From Achatina immaculata (taxonomy: Eukaryota > Mollusca > Gastropoda > Stylommatophora > Achatinidae): DNA of 64,000 bases. Below, one piece after another: positions 1 through 11,003 of this stretch. Position 1 is the first letter of the stretch. The number at the start of each line of letters is the position of its first letter. The DNA lies in contig WNKJ01000206.1 of NCBI GenBank assembly GCA_009760885.1, forward strand, positions 62,001 to 126,000, in the 5' to 3' direction. A model generated the notes under the pieces. The model was not told where the DNA came from. It was given only the letters and a program-made list of their open reading frames with translations, and searched no databases. Both the position numbers and the translations under genes were made by a program.

Positions 1-116
1 TAGTTTCCATTTACAAAATTCTGGTCTTTGATTTTTAATACTCATTTAAAGACTCACCAATAACTGAAATGGAGAAATGACAAACATTATAGTCCACTGA
101 TCTCCGAAAGTGTGTA

Positions 117-297
117 CAGAATATTGGAAGTGAAGCTCTCTATCCACCTACCAGAATGTTGGAAGTGAAGCTCTCTGTCCACCTACCAGAATGTTGGAAG
201 TGAAGCTCTCTGTCTATCTACCAGAATGTTGAAAGTGAAGCTCTCTGTCCACCTACCAGAATGTTGGAAGTGAAGCTCTCTGTCCACCTACCAGAAA
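117..297. repeat. 35-bp minisatellite, about 5 copies
   Basis: A 35-bp unit containing GTTGGAAGTGAAGCTCTCTG recurs with exact 35-bp spacing (for example CCAGAATG at 151 and 186). Copies differ by a few substitutions. No coding content. Confidence 0.93.
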
Positions 298-527
298 AGA
301 AGAACTCACGACAGGTTTGGCTGACATCTTAAGTATTTTAGTAGTACATGTATGGTAATTCGTGACCGTGCATGGTTCACTCTATAGTCTCTCTGCCTGC
401 AGGCATCGTACACCCACCTTTGGTAGCTCTATCCACTAACTAGTAAACTTTAAACCAGTGTTTCCCAGAGTAGGCTATAACGCCTTCCTATGGACATTGG
501 AAAGACTCGGGGGGGGGGGGGTGGTAC
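298..527. other. Intergenic, ends in a poly-G run
   Basis: No gene seen. A run of 13 G (509-521) directly precedes the next G-rich array. Confidence 0.6.
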
Positions 528-1092
528 AAGGGATCAGTAGGGGCGGTGGGAGAAAAGAGGACAGTAGAGGGCGGTGGGAGAAAAGGAGACAGTAGGTGGC
601 ATCGTGGTAGAAAAGTAGACAGTAGGTGGCGGTGTTAGAAAAGGGGACAGTAGGAGGCGGTGGGAGAAAAGTGGACAGTAGGTGGCGGTGGGAGAAAAGG
701 GACCAGTAGAGGCGATGGAAGAAAAGGGGACAGTATGAGGCAGTGGGAGAAAAAGGGACAGTAGGGGCGGTGGCAGAAAACTGATCAGTAAGGACGGTGG
801 GAGAAAAGGGGACATTATGGGGTGGTGGGAGAAAAGGGATCAGTAGGGAGCGGTGTGAGAAAAGGGGAAAGTAGAGGCGGTGGGAGGAAAGGGATCAGTA
901 GGGGGTGGTGGGAGAAAAGAGGACAGTAGGGGGCGGTGGGAAAAAGGAGACAGTAGCTGGCATCTTGGGCGAAAAGGGAAAAGTAGGGGGCAGTGGCAAA
1001 AAGGGGACAGTAGGTGGCATCGTGGAAGAAAGGGGACAGTAGGTGGCATCGTGGAAGAAAGGGGACAGTAGGTGGCATCGTGGGAGAACGAA
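528..1092. repeat. 28-bp G-rich minisatellite, about 20 copies
   Basis: Purine-rich 28-bp unit with core GGACAGTAGGTGGCGGTGGG; ACAGTAGG recurs at 28-bp steps (619, 647, 675). Open frames on the complementary strand are pyrimidine-rich low-complexity translations (Ser/Pro/Phe) with no protein-like structure. Strand asymmetry is extreme (G on plus, C on minus), so the plus strand has many closely spaced G runs. Confidence 0.93.
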
Positions 1093-1301
1093 GCAGAAGA
1101 CGGATGTAGTAATAGCTTTTTTCTTAGCACTTCTCAACCTGATATTTAGAAACCTGTGTCCCTGCATAAAACTCATTAATCACATTAAAACTTAAGAAAA
1201 TAATGCAGTTTGTGAGTTATAAATGTCCTCCTTCATAATATAAAATGTTCGCTAGCTGAAGGTTTTAAATATGTAGTGCATATCCTGAGCATTAGACATA
1301 A

Positions 1302-1765
1302 CATTGGGAGTGAGACAAGGATGTGTTCTACCTCCTGAGCTCTTCTCCTTGTACAGAGAAAACATAATGAGACATATAGATACCATGTCAGGAATATCAA
1401 TTTCCGGGTACAACCCTAAGATTTGCAGACGACACAGTTCTCACTGCTAAAAGTGAATGGAAGCTACATGACCTTCTGGACATGGTGGTTCGTGAAAGAA
1501 AAAGTAAAGGTCTCAGTCTGAATAAAAAGAGGACTGCAGTGATGGTCATTTCGAAGAAAAGAATACCACTAAAATGTAGCACTACCATCGATTGCACAAA
1601 TCTGAAACAAGTTGATAGATCCAAGTACTTAGAAACGATTATACCAACTGATGGGAAATGTCACAATGAGATAAAAAGCAGTCGTCCTCAGGCCAAGTCA
1701 ACATTCCAGAAAATGAGACACAATTTGTGCAACATATCCAAATCAATGGAAACAAGATTTCAAGT
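1302..1765 (+). mobile_element. LINE reverse-transcriptase fragment, frameshifted
   Basis: Translation gives the RT turn GVRQGCVLPPELFSLYRENI, then after a +1 slip FADDTVLTAKSE, then a thumb-like segment with KYLETIIPTDGKCHNEI and AKSTFQKMRHNL. This matches the palm and thumb of a non-LTR reverse transcriptase, close to the (GAT)n-tailed family at 49.6-51.1 kb. The endonuclease and 3' tail are absent and the frame is broken near 1,425, so it is a dead fragment. Confidence 0.8.
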
Positions 1766-1994
1766 TCTTACGAGAAGCTGAAAGCCTTTTTTACGAAGTC
1801 GCTGTAAGTGCTTGGTCGTCAGCACAAAAGTCGTTCATTTTTTATCTGAAGTTGGAGACGATTTCTGAAGGGATTTGTGAGTTTAACGGCATTGTTTCCA
1901 ATAATAAGATATTCCAACTTCTTTCGCACACATTACCAGCATACCCATATCCTGGAGCTTTGTTTATTATTTGTTTATTATTTGGATGGCTTAT
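1766..1994. other. No gene recognised
   Basis: AT-rich sequence between LINE fragments with only short unconvincing frames. Confidence 0.5.
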
Positions 1995-2215
1995 CCTATT
2001 TCTCCTAGCAGTAGGACTGACTCTATGTGACCGACTGCGATGCTATCTATGTGTTGATGATCCACGGATGGCATGTTGAGTAGCTTGTCCAAGTATTGTC
2101 TCCACCTCTCTGTTGCAAGTTCAACTTGTATCAACATAACGTCGTTCACTATATTCGCCCTGTCGATGTGCTGTGCCCTTATTCTCAATGTATTGATTGT
2201 GTACTGTGGTTTGAT
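1995..2215 (-). mobile_element. Possible LINE linker fragment
   Basis: The minus-strand frame contains VELATERWRQYLDKLLNMPS, which resembles the ERW..YF..LLN segment that links endonuclease and reverse transcriptase in many LINEs. Only this motif supports the call. Confidence 0.4.
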
Positions 2216-2422
2216 TCCTAACAGAGACATTGTAATGTCTTATGTGATACTGACGTCAGCGGATGTAGGAACATAAACAAAATACAGGAACCATAGCCTT
2301 TAGGACGTCTAGTTACTCTGTTCATCTATTTTCCTGTTTGTCCAGGCAATTGTTGCAAACTTCCCCAAAACCACATCCATGTTGCTTCCAGTTTGTTTCT
2401 TTTATTTCTACCCACTATAATC

Positions 2423-2453
2423 AGTCAGTCATTTGCATGTCCCTTGCAGAACT
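2423..2453 (-). mobile_element. Tiny 3'-end stub of the RTE/BovB-like LINE
   Basis: CAGTCAGTCATTTGCATGTC followed by CCTTGCAGAAC matches the minus-strand 3' terminus of the LINE at 58,525 and its fragments at 4,738 and 52,491. Only about 30 bp remain. Confidence 0.5.
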
Positions 2454-2529
2454 TTTTTTTTCATGAAAACCTTAACAAGGGCATGAAAGTGTAAACAATA
2501 TGAACTCAGTGAGGAAAAACAGAAAATCA

Positions 2530-3010
2530 TGAATATTGTCGTAGGTGAAATTTCAAAGTAGATTATTCTGGACAATCAAATGTTAAAACAAGTGAAGTAT
2601 TTAGATGCCTCCTAGATAGTACAGGATCATCTTCCGGGAACAGAAATAAGGAAATAGAGAACGGGTGCAGCAAATCACTTTTATTAAACAGCACAGCTAA
2701 AACAAAAAGACCTCTGTACAACAGCATTTTCCTCACAACTATCAATGTCAAACATGGACACTGAAAGGAAAGTCGTAACGACAGATATGAGATGTTTAGG
2801 GAGAATACTAAATGTAACAACAGAGATTAAATCATAAAAGACACCATCAGGGAAAGTTTTACAGTAATACCAGTCCTTCACCTCATCCAGAAACAACAAG
2901 TCAAATGGTTTGAGCACGTTAAACGTCTACCTCCAACAAGTATAGTATGGTAAACTTTCACGCTAAGAAATGTACAAAGAGAGGGACATACCGCGGCTGC
3001 AGGTGGAGAA
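2530..3010 (+). mobile_element. Degenerate LINE C-terminal fragment
   Basis: Across frames one reads VKYLDAS, then MRCLGRILNVTTEI, then QVKWFEHVKRLPPTSIVW. This is the order found after the RT domain in LINE polyproteins (YLG, RRIL, then KW.GHV.R.P). Several stops and frame changes; no function. Confidence 0.6.
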
Positions 3011-3432
3011 GTAGGAAATTATAGAAATGTTAAATATCCCACTATATAAAACAGATCATCCATCCTAAAAAGACATACATTTGTCCCCTCAACACTGAGA
3101 GGTTATTGAGGAAATAGACTAAAGAACACAAGATAGGACGAGGCAAGTCGAGACAAGGGAGGTGAAAATATATTCAGATCAAGACATACTATAAGATCTG
3201 ACAACAAATTGATACAAAGTCTTTTTAACAAATTCCTCACCCACAATGTGAACTTATGATGATCCGGTGGAGGAATAAATCTTCAATGTTGAGAATAATG
3301 TTTGACGTATTTCAGATAATAAATGACACACCTGTGTAAGAAACATCATTCACTCATTGCTTACATTTATAAACTATTTTTCGTTTGTTTCAGCTGTACC
3401 ATGTTTTCTGTGAGAGTCATACGATCACTGGG
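3011..3432. other. No gene recognised
   Basis: AT-rich spacer without a supported feature. Confidence 0.5.
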
Positions 3433-3779
3433 AATATGTAGAGCTCACGTCTGTGTATACTGTCATACAGAATATGTAGAGCTCACGTCTGTGTATACTG
3501 TCATACAGAATATGTAGAGCTCACGTCTGTGTATACTGTCATGCAGAATATGTAGAGCTCACGTCTGTGTATACTGCCATGCAGAATATGTAGAGCTCAC
3601 GTCTGTGTATACTGCCATGCAGAATATGTAGAGCTCACGTCTGTGTATACTGTCATGCAGAATATGTAGAGCTCACGTCTGTGTATACTGCCATGCAGAA
3701 TATGTAGAGCTCACGTCTGTGTATACTGTCATACAGAATATGTAGAGCTCACGTCTGTGTATACTGCCATGCAGAATAT
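3433..3779. repeat. 38-bp minisatellite, 9 copies
   Basis: GAGCTCACGTCTGTGTATAC recurs at 38-bp intervals (3,441, 3,479, 3,517 onward to 3,745). Copies alternate mainly at TGTCAT/TGCCAT. Very low divergence suggests recent expansion. Confidence 0.95.
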
Positions 3780-4737
3780 TATACGCTGAATTTTATTCCT
3801 AGTTCGTTGTTACAGAAGATAAAAAAGACAAGTATTGCTGCGACACCACTTTCGTTTGTCAGGTCACTTGTGTAGAACACTTCACTGTTACAACAGCAGC
3901 CATTAAATTTTATCAAACTGATTTACTGACGTATTTTGGTGACACAAGAAGTTATAGATCAGCGCGCGTGATGTAATTTTTTGTACATAAATCAATGAAT
4001 GGAACTTGATTAATTTATACATTCAAATTTAGTTTCATTTTGCAAATTTATGGTGACAAAAATTCTAATCAGGAATAATAATCAAGAAAAGGCCGACGAA
4101 TGACGGTGTCAAATTGTTATGCTCTCCATGACAACTGTAACATAACAATGGTCTTCTTTGTCATACCATAAAATAATAATTTCGCATTTGTTTTGATTCT
4201 TGAGAAATAGAATCACTTTTAAAGATTTATTTACGTTACAAAATATTAACATCCTATTCACTGCAGTATAAAATACTGTGTAGCTTACAATAGTAATAGA
4301 AACATGTGTAATAAAAAGAAGTTCTGACCTACATACTCGAGCCTTCTCCAATCATCATATTAGACTCAACACAAGTGTTTTCGTATTGTCCAATTTCTTG
4401 CATTTTTGAATTTACAGAGTTGAGAAAATGATGGGCTCTTGAGGTGTCTGAATTTTAAAAAAATACACACGCACACACAAGAATAAGTCTGGCCTTAATC
4501 AATAAAATGCACAAACATGAATGACAACGTTCTATCAGATTTCAACATAAAACCCCACCATACTCAGTGCAGGTCTGTCATCTCTTCAATAACTCCTGGA
4601 TTAGTTGAAACATTCTTTCTTCTGACTGATCATACAGCTTCAAGTGAGGGACTGCTTTGATCTAGTCTGTTGATGTCATTATTTCCAAAATGATCAACGA
4701 CCCATGCATCTAGAGAAGTATGGTATACCCACTACTC
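3780..4737. other. No gene recognised
   Basis: About 960 bp of AT-rich DNA with a short CA-rich stretch near 4,462. No convincing coding frame or element end. Confidence 0.5.
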
Positions 4738-5106
4738 ATCACTTACTCATTTGCATGTCCATTGCAGAACTTTGCCTCATTAACAGCTCTCCTGTAGACC
4801 TATCTGTTGTAAGCAAGATGCCCTGCTGCTGATGCATCCATTTGCAGGTTATCAACGATGTCTTTTTTCCCATTATGTATCCCTCGAAGACGGTCTTCTC
4901 TAAATTCTTGTGACGTTTAATGTGTCCAAAATGTTATGTTTATTCTATTTAATCCTCGCTACTAACCAGCCTTTGAATTCCTGTAGTATGGATATATTTG
5001 TTCTTTTCTTGTGTCCAAAATATTTGAAGAACACTTCTGTAGCATTTACATTCAAAGCCATTTATGTGTTTCTCAGCATTGTTGTTAAGTGTCCAGGTGT
5101 AAGGGA
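4738..5106 (-). mobile_element. RTE/BovB-like LINE 3' fragment
   Basis: Minus-strand sequence is collinear with the 3' end of the LINE at 58,525-58,930: the CATTTGCATGTCC terminus, then remnants of the NREAYR..V, MGKRKRGR and C-terminal zinc-knuckle-like regions. Many indels; 5' truncated at about 5,106. Confidence 0.8.
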
Positions 5107-7841
5107 ACAGATAAATACTAGTTACCTAGGTTGACTGGCAATCCTAGCGTATAGGTCAGCAGCTGGGCAGCTTAGGAGTGCGCAATTCTGAGTGAGTCAG
5201 TTCGAGGACCCTGTATATAAAGAAAACATGATATTATTTCACCAGGTCGGGATTTGTACGCTGAGTGGATCGAGGTAGGTCATGTTGTCGTTCGAGCGCG
5301 TATGAGAGTGTATTTTGTCTATGGATAGACATGTAAGTGTTAGGTTAATATTGGGGTTTACCGCTACTAACTCGTCAGACTTGGACATTTAACATTTACG
5401 ATATCTTGTAGCACAAACTCTCTAGCCACTCGTTCTAGAGTATCTCTTTGAACAATTCCTGTATAATTTGAGCAATGTCAGTATCCTCTTCATTGCTCGA
5501 ACTACAGATCAAACCTATCAATATCTAGCTATTGAGTCATGTTTGTCCTACATTGTGATGTTGTTTATAGAACCCTGGTGAGTATGTCTTCTTTTGTCGA
5601 TATCTTTTATGGCCGTTTATGCTATCGCGTGTTTTCTAAGATGCACAAGAAAGCAAATCAGGGCAACAAATTGTTGCACTCACGAAAGTAAGAAATCTCC
5701 AAGTCACTGTTATTGACGTTCAACATCCAGACATGCACTTAGACATTTGAAAACTTTATTCTTAGTTCAGTCTGCTACAAATACTGAGAGAGTTTCACGC
5801 AGGAGATATTTTTAAGTATCATACTACTTGCTGTTTACTTAGACATGGTGTAAGGTGAGAGAAGCAAATATTTTTTGTTCACTTGTATTGTTTTAGTTTA
5901 ATTCAGTTTTTATTATTATGACTGCTACACTCTACCTACTCACAGGTTGGCATAACACGACCTATACTTTCATATTTGATCTCTAAAAAAAGTAAAGTAA
6001 AGTAAAACAACCCGCAATATACATGGGCAGGCTACATAAAATGTTATATTCCACATCTGTTTGTCACACAGTTCTAACCAAAGAATGCTCCTTCAGATTA
6101 CACTTTGTTTCGTTACATCACAGAATCCTGAAGCTGTAGGTATTGATGTTGTCAGATTATTAGGACTCTATTGCATAATAAAGAGAAATAGAAATATTTA
6201 AAATAAGAAACTGTCTGAAGTGGTATTAGGTTGCCGTCAGAGCTAGTAGTACATTCCTCTGTAGGCGGGGATTATTGGTAGAATTTTGTTATCCGCTATT
6301 CTACTGCCTACCCATTTATGCCTGATACTTATAATGTCTAATAAATGTAGGCCTACTATTGCCAATAGTATTTCTGAGCATCAAGACTTGAGATTCCACT
6401 GCCACTATATCTAAGACTCCATAGTACTGTTTAGTATTACAACGACAGACAGTCGAGACTTCACTAATTCCAGTCAGTCGAGGTCCGTCTCTTTTGTCGC
6501 TGTAGATATCGGTTTAATGGCTGCTTGGAATCTGGTGGTGTTTGGTGGTGTCTGCTTGCTATTCACTGACAGACTAACTCTCCCAGGAACGGCTTTCACT
6601 CAGTGGCAAACAAGAACAGCAGCTTTATAGATCACAATGGCTTCATTTGGTGCAAAAATCATAATGGCTATGCTGATGAGTTGAAACAAGGCAGTGACAA
6701 ATTCAGTAACCCCGACATTACGTTACTTCAGAAAGAAAACAAATATGACTCCCTGCGTTTACTGATGTCATGAAGACTATATTTACTGTCATATACTACA
6801 AACTACTTACTGACGACAAGTAGAAAACACTTCACTAAGCTACAGCCTACTCTAGACTGACCCTAACCAACACAAAACGAATATTCAAAAATCTATCTCC
6901 CTAACTAATCATCTGATCAATATCTACTTGCACGAGCTCCATGGCCAGCACGAGAAATACAAGCTGCTACTTAAAGAGGGACTGATATTGTAACTATTCT
7001 TTAAGACGTCTACAGGACATAACTGTTAAACCCACCTTTTAAATACCAAGATGACTTACCTAACCTCTATATTATAAAAACACAATACTGTCATATGTTT
7101 TATTTTTTATTATTCGATCCTGCGCCAGATTTGATTATTTATGTTTTCATGTAGGAAATTTAATCTTAAAAAGCACTACAGAAGTACGTAGATCTGTGAA
7201 AATGTTCTTTAGCGGAAAGTCTGTCATTTGTGCTAATTTTAAGATACAAGAAAATGTTTACACTGGAGTTGATGTTCTCAAAAACAAGCACTATCAACTT
7301 TAGCATAAAAATATTTCAATGTACTTTCTGTTTAGAACGAGTTCTGAATCATGAAATGTTGCTATCGATAAGAACATTGATGGAATATAACAAATAATGA
7401 AAATAGCTGCAATAAGAACAAACATTATCAATGTTAATTTATCTCAACTAGACAGAGATTTAAAATTTCGCGTAGAGTTTTTTTCTGTTTGAGTTTTGTT
7501 GTTAATATCAGAGTTAGTACAATAACTGCCGCGAATATCAAAATTCATAGTAAATTGCTCAAAATGAAATTTGGGCCTGTAGCATTTTCACTTATAGTTA
7601 CTAACCCCAGTGGAGTTCTGTTGAGAAAATGAATGAATTTCCATTCCAGACGGTGAGTCCAAAACAATTGGTCTACATATGTATATGGTACAGTATAAAT
7701 AAACTATGATCGCCTGTGCTATCTTTGGTGCTATAATATGTTTTATTCGTAATGGACACCAAATAGAAAGACATCCTCTCTGTCACTATTCCCTCCAAGG
7801 TGCTCTTTTGAGTGGGCGCGCAAAGAAAAAGAAATGATATC
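5107..7841. other. Long stretch without recognisable genes
   Basis: About 2.7 kb of AT-rich sequence on which neither strand shows a credible gene or repeat. Exons too short to recognise cannot be excluded. Confidence 0.5.
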
Positions 7842-7962
7842 GCACACAGTCTCACGAGATGGTGTGAGATGAGATCACCAACACAGCTACTGGCTTGCGT
7901 GAAGGCTCGGCTACTCTGGAGAAGCATACTAGCCAACGCCAGTCGGCACGGCACATGATGAT
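7842..7962 (+). mobile_element. (GAT)n-tailed LINE 3' stub
   Basis: Plus strand encodes a degraded C-terminus ending LLWRSILANASRHGT, then an ATGATGATG tail. The same ending occurs at 32.6, 35.2, 49.6 and 19.0 kb. Only the last 120 bp survive. Confidence 0.8.
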
Positions 7963-8055
7963 GTGATCGACTGTTCGAAATTTTTCAGTTTTGTTCATTA
8001 ATATCTCATCTTCTTTCCTGTCGTCAAAGTCTCACCGTGCTTTTGTCACTGTATA

Positions 8056-8880
8056 AACTAGGACAAAAGTAGAAACAGCTTTATTATTTAACGATTACAC
8101 ATTTATGACGTTTCGGCGCGAGCCTTCATGAAACAAAAACAAACAGGACGAATATTCAGAGAAAGGAGACAAAATATAAATTAACATGGATTTTATGTTA
8201 ACGAAACAATAAAAAATGAAACAAATTAATGAAAAATTGTAAATGACTTATCTTAGGTCATGGAACAGTACATAATTACAATCGCCTGTATGTCGCAAGG
8301 AACAAAAACGATATGCACCAATTACTATGTAAACAAAGCGTTCGTTCTGAAAGGTGCAAAATTGTGCATGGTTGAGTGTAGAAAATGTTAAGAGACAAGA
8401 GATTCTCACAGAAGGAGCAGATAATTATTTCAAGAACAGGAATGACTGTAGAGCCTTTATCCATGGTCGGTGCTCTTAAGGGAGTGAAAAGCGATGATGA
8501 TGACGACTATGATGCTGATGATGTGATGTTTGATAGTATATGATAGTAGTGAATGAATAGAGATTCATGATGTTCGGTAGTAGATGATGGTAGGGAAGGG
8601 ATGGTAATCTACTTAGGAGAAGGTGAAATGGATGATTATGTTGTGGTAGAGGAGTAGTGATGCGATGATGTATGAGGGTATTTAACTATGTGTAATAAGT
8701 GAGAATGAGTAAGGTTGTGGAAGATTATGTGTAGCTGAATAACGAGTTCAAACCATGTGGTTCCAGTGTCCCATAGTCTTGAATATAGCAGTTCTCAAGC
8801 GCTATTCGGCTTGTGTCATCTCCGTGACATTGTTTGATGGCTGTTTCCAGAAAATCAGATTTGCTTGTATGGTTGAAGCC
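8056..8880 (-). mobile_element. Penelope-like element, 3' part, left arm
   Basis: The 3' terminal region (read on minus) runs from the edge of the GIY-YIG coding part near 8,880 to the end at 8,056. It matches 23.5-24.1 kb, where the GIY-YIG domain is readable. The end includes GGCTCGCGCCGAAACG and the AATAATAAAGC terminal motif. It is arranged as an inverted repeat with 8,881-9,478, sharing about 600 bp. Confidence 0.75.
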
Positions 8881-9478
8881 ATAATCTTCCACAATCTTCT
8901 CACTTGTTGCACATAGTCAAGTACCTTTATGCATCATCACATTACTACTCTCTATCACAACTATAATCATTCATTTCACCTTCTCCTAAGTAGATTACCA
9001 TAATTATCATCATCATCATCATCATCTCATCGCTTTTCACTCCCTTAAGAGCACAGGCCATGGATAAAGGCTTTCCAGTCATCCCTGTTTTTGAAATAAT
9101 TATCTACTCCTTCTATGTGCATCCCTTGTCTCTTAACATTTTCTACAATCAACCATGCACAATTTTGCACCTTTCAGAACGAGCGCTTGTGTTTGCATAG
9201 TAACTGGTGCATATTGTTTGTTCTCTTTGTGACGTACAGGTGACTGTAATTCTGTACCGTTCCAAGACCTAAGATAAGTCATTTACAATTTTCCATTAAT
9301 TTTTTTTCATTTTTTTATTATTTCATGAACATAAAATTCATGTGAATCTTTACTTTGTCTCCTTTCTCTGATTCTTCGTCATGTTTGTTTTTGTTTGACG
9401 AAGGCTCGGGCCGAAACGTAACAAATGTGTAATCGTTAAATAATAAAGCTGCTGCTACTTTTGTCCTAATTTATTCAT
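8881..9478 (+). mobile_element. Penelope-like element, 3' part, right arm
   Basis: Reverse complement of the left arm, with about 90 bp missing near 9,020 where a short CAT repeat sits. The junction near 8,880 places the two arms head to head, so both 3' ends face outward. The terminal sequence AATAATAAAGCTGC is shared with copies at 28.2 and 22.1 kb. Confidence 0.75.
9395..9419 (+). ncRNA. Hammerhead-ribozyme-like core in Penelope 3' end
   Basis: TTGACGA, one A, a GGC/GCC helix closed by TCGG, then GAAACGT. This follows the hammerhead order CUGANGA, stem II, GAAA, stem III. Penelope-like elements are known to carry such motifs in their terminal repeats. Deviations: the first core C is T, an extra A precedes stem II, and stem III would be a self-complementary ACGT usable only between two copies. 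Confidence 0.5.
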
Positions 9479-9515
9479 TTGGTACCACAGCTTTACTGCA
9501 GTGCTTTGTGTATAG

Positions 9516-9516
9516 T

Positions 9517-9565
<49 letters not shown>

Positions 9566-9566
9566 G
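9516..9566. repeat. (TA)n microsatellite
   Basis: Uninterrupted TA run of about 50 bp. Confidence 0.95.
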
Positions 9567-11003
9567 TATACACTAATTATTGTGTGTTACTTTTGTTACT
9601 GTAGCTCGTCCGTGCTGATTAATTTTCCTGGCGTTGCTTTTCTTTTCTTAAGTGATTTGCGTGCACCTGTTGCATCTTTCCTGCCTGCTTGTTCTTTATT
9701 AAGAATGATATCAGGAACAATTTCTTTATTACACAAAATCTTTTCTTACATTTGCTGTCGTTATTTGAGGTTATATGTTGCTTTGTTAAAAAATACAGGT
9801 CTACCACCGCAATCTCCTCTGTTGTGTGCTTGTTAAGTAGTAAAGCTGTTCCTACCTTTTGTTCCTAGTTCTTCTTCTTCTTCTTCGTACGAATTTAGCG
9901 GTAATGCATGGTACCCTGCATTTTGTGATGCGCCTTCTGGCTGGGTACCTCCGACTTCAGCACCTTTCCTTTGCTAGGGCAGACTGTGGTCTTGCTCGGA
10001 CTGCCATGAAGACAGTGGTGTAGGATTGCCTCTTTGTTTTCCAGCTTCTGGTGGCTGTAATTAGGCCCCTTCTCCACATCATGCCCAACGGCTTTGAGAT
10101 AGTTCCACAGAGATACTCCAACTTTGGGATGAGGAATCTGAGTGCTTCAACGATATCCATTCCCTGCCACCTATAGTCTGCTGGCTCTATTTTTTTCACC
10201 TCATTCTGATAGCCATAATCTAATCTCTACAGAGATAAATAGGCTTGTCACGTCCTGAATTCATTGGTTTCACACCAGATTTTCATCAATCCTTCTTGTG
10301 ATCTCCATCTCCCTATATGTCCGCCATCCTGATGTTATAATTAGTGTTGATTGCTACAGGTTTCTGGGCTACATAACTAGGTCAGAGTTTTTAAGCAATC
10401 AGATCTATGTTCCCTATCTCACAAAGATAAGTGTGTTCTTAACACAGTTGTTCCCATGGGAATTTCTTAGTTTATACATTCTTGTCTGCTGTGTGCTCGT
10501 TAGGTAGTAAAGGTGTTCCTACTTTTTTCCTAATTTCTACATTATCTTCTGCTGTGTTCTGCTTGTAGTACGTTTGGTTTCATCCATTCTTAGGTTTGTT
10601 TATGTGGTTGGACACAAGCCCTACGTTTCTTAATAAGGATGTAACTTACTGATTTTTTAAAATCAGTATGGGAATGTGTACGTATCGTTAGCATTGAGTA
10701 TAAAAAGTAGAATAGCAGTCTATGATCCATAAGAAAGAAAGGCTAATAATCAATCCGTTTTGAAATGTTTATGTTCTTCGCTATTACCTCTTTGTTTAGA
10801 TATTGGTTTCATTTATTGACATCGTTATTCACAAATTTAAGATACTATGTTATGTACGATGCTGTATCTCATTTGTCCAGTTGACTTGGGAGTGGTATTG
10901 TGTGTTAAATATGTGATGTATAATGTGCCACTTCACCATTCTCTGAAACTGTTCTCCACGGACCTCGAGAACATTGCCTGTCAGTTTAGTGATAGGTACT
11001 CCA
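9567..11003. other. No gene; two short retroelement 3' ends
   Basis: Two stubs, at about 9,820-9,870 and 10,485-10,540, share GTGTGCT, TAGTAAAG and GTTCCTAC with the ends of the Penelope-like copies at 9.48 and 28.2 kb. The rest, including an open minus-strand frame at 9,957-10,199, has no recognisable product. Confidence 0.45.

Noticed and set aside
534..1176. Several 87-96 codon minus-strand frames rich in Ser, Pro and Phe
   Set aside because: They are translations of the 28-bp purine-rich minisatellite in overlapping frames, with no protein-like pattern.
3433..3779. CRISPR-like array
   Set aside because: Units are contiguous with no unique spacers; this is a eukaryotic minisatellite. The same applies to 115-297, 15,945-16,735 and 40,287-41,030.
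5150..5215. A B-box-like GTTCGAGGACCC as a tRNA or SINE
   Set aside because: No A-box, no fold and no flanking duplication could be found.
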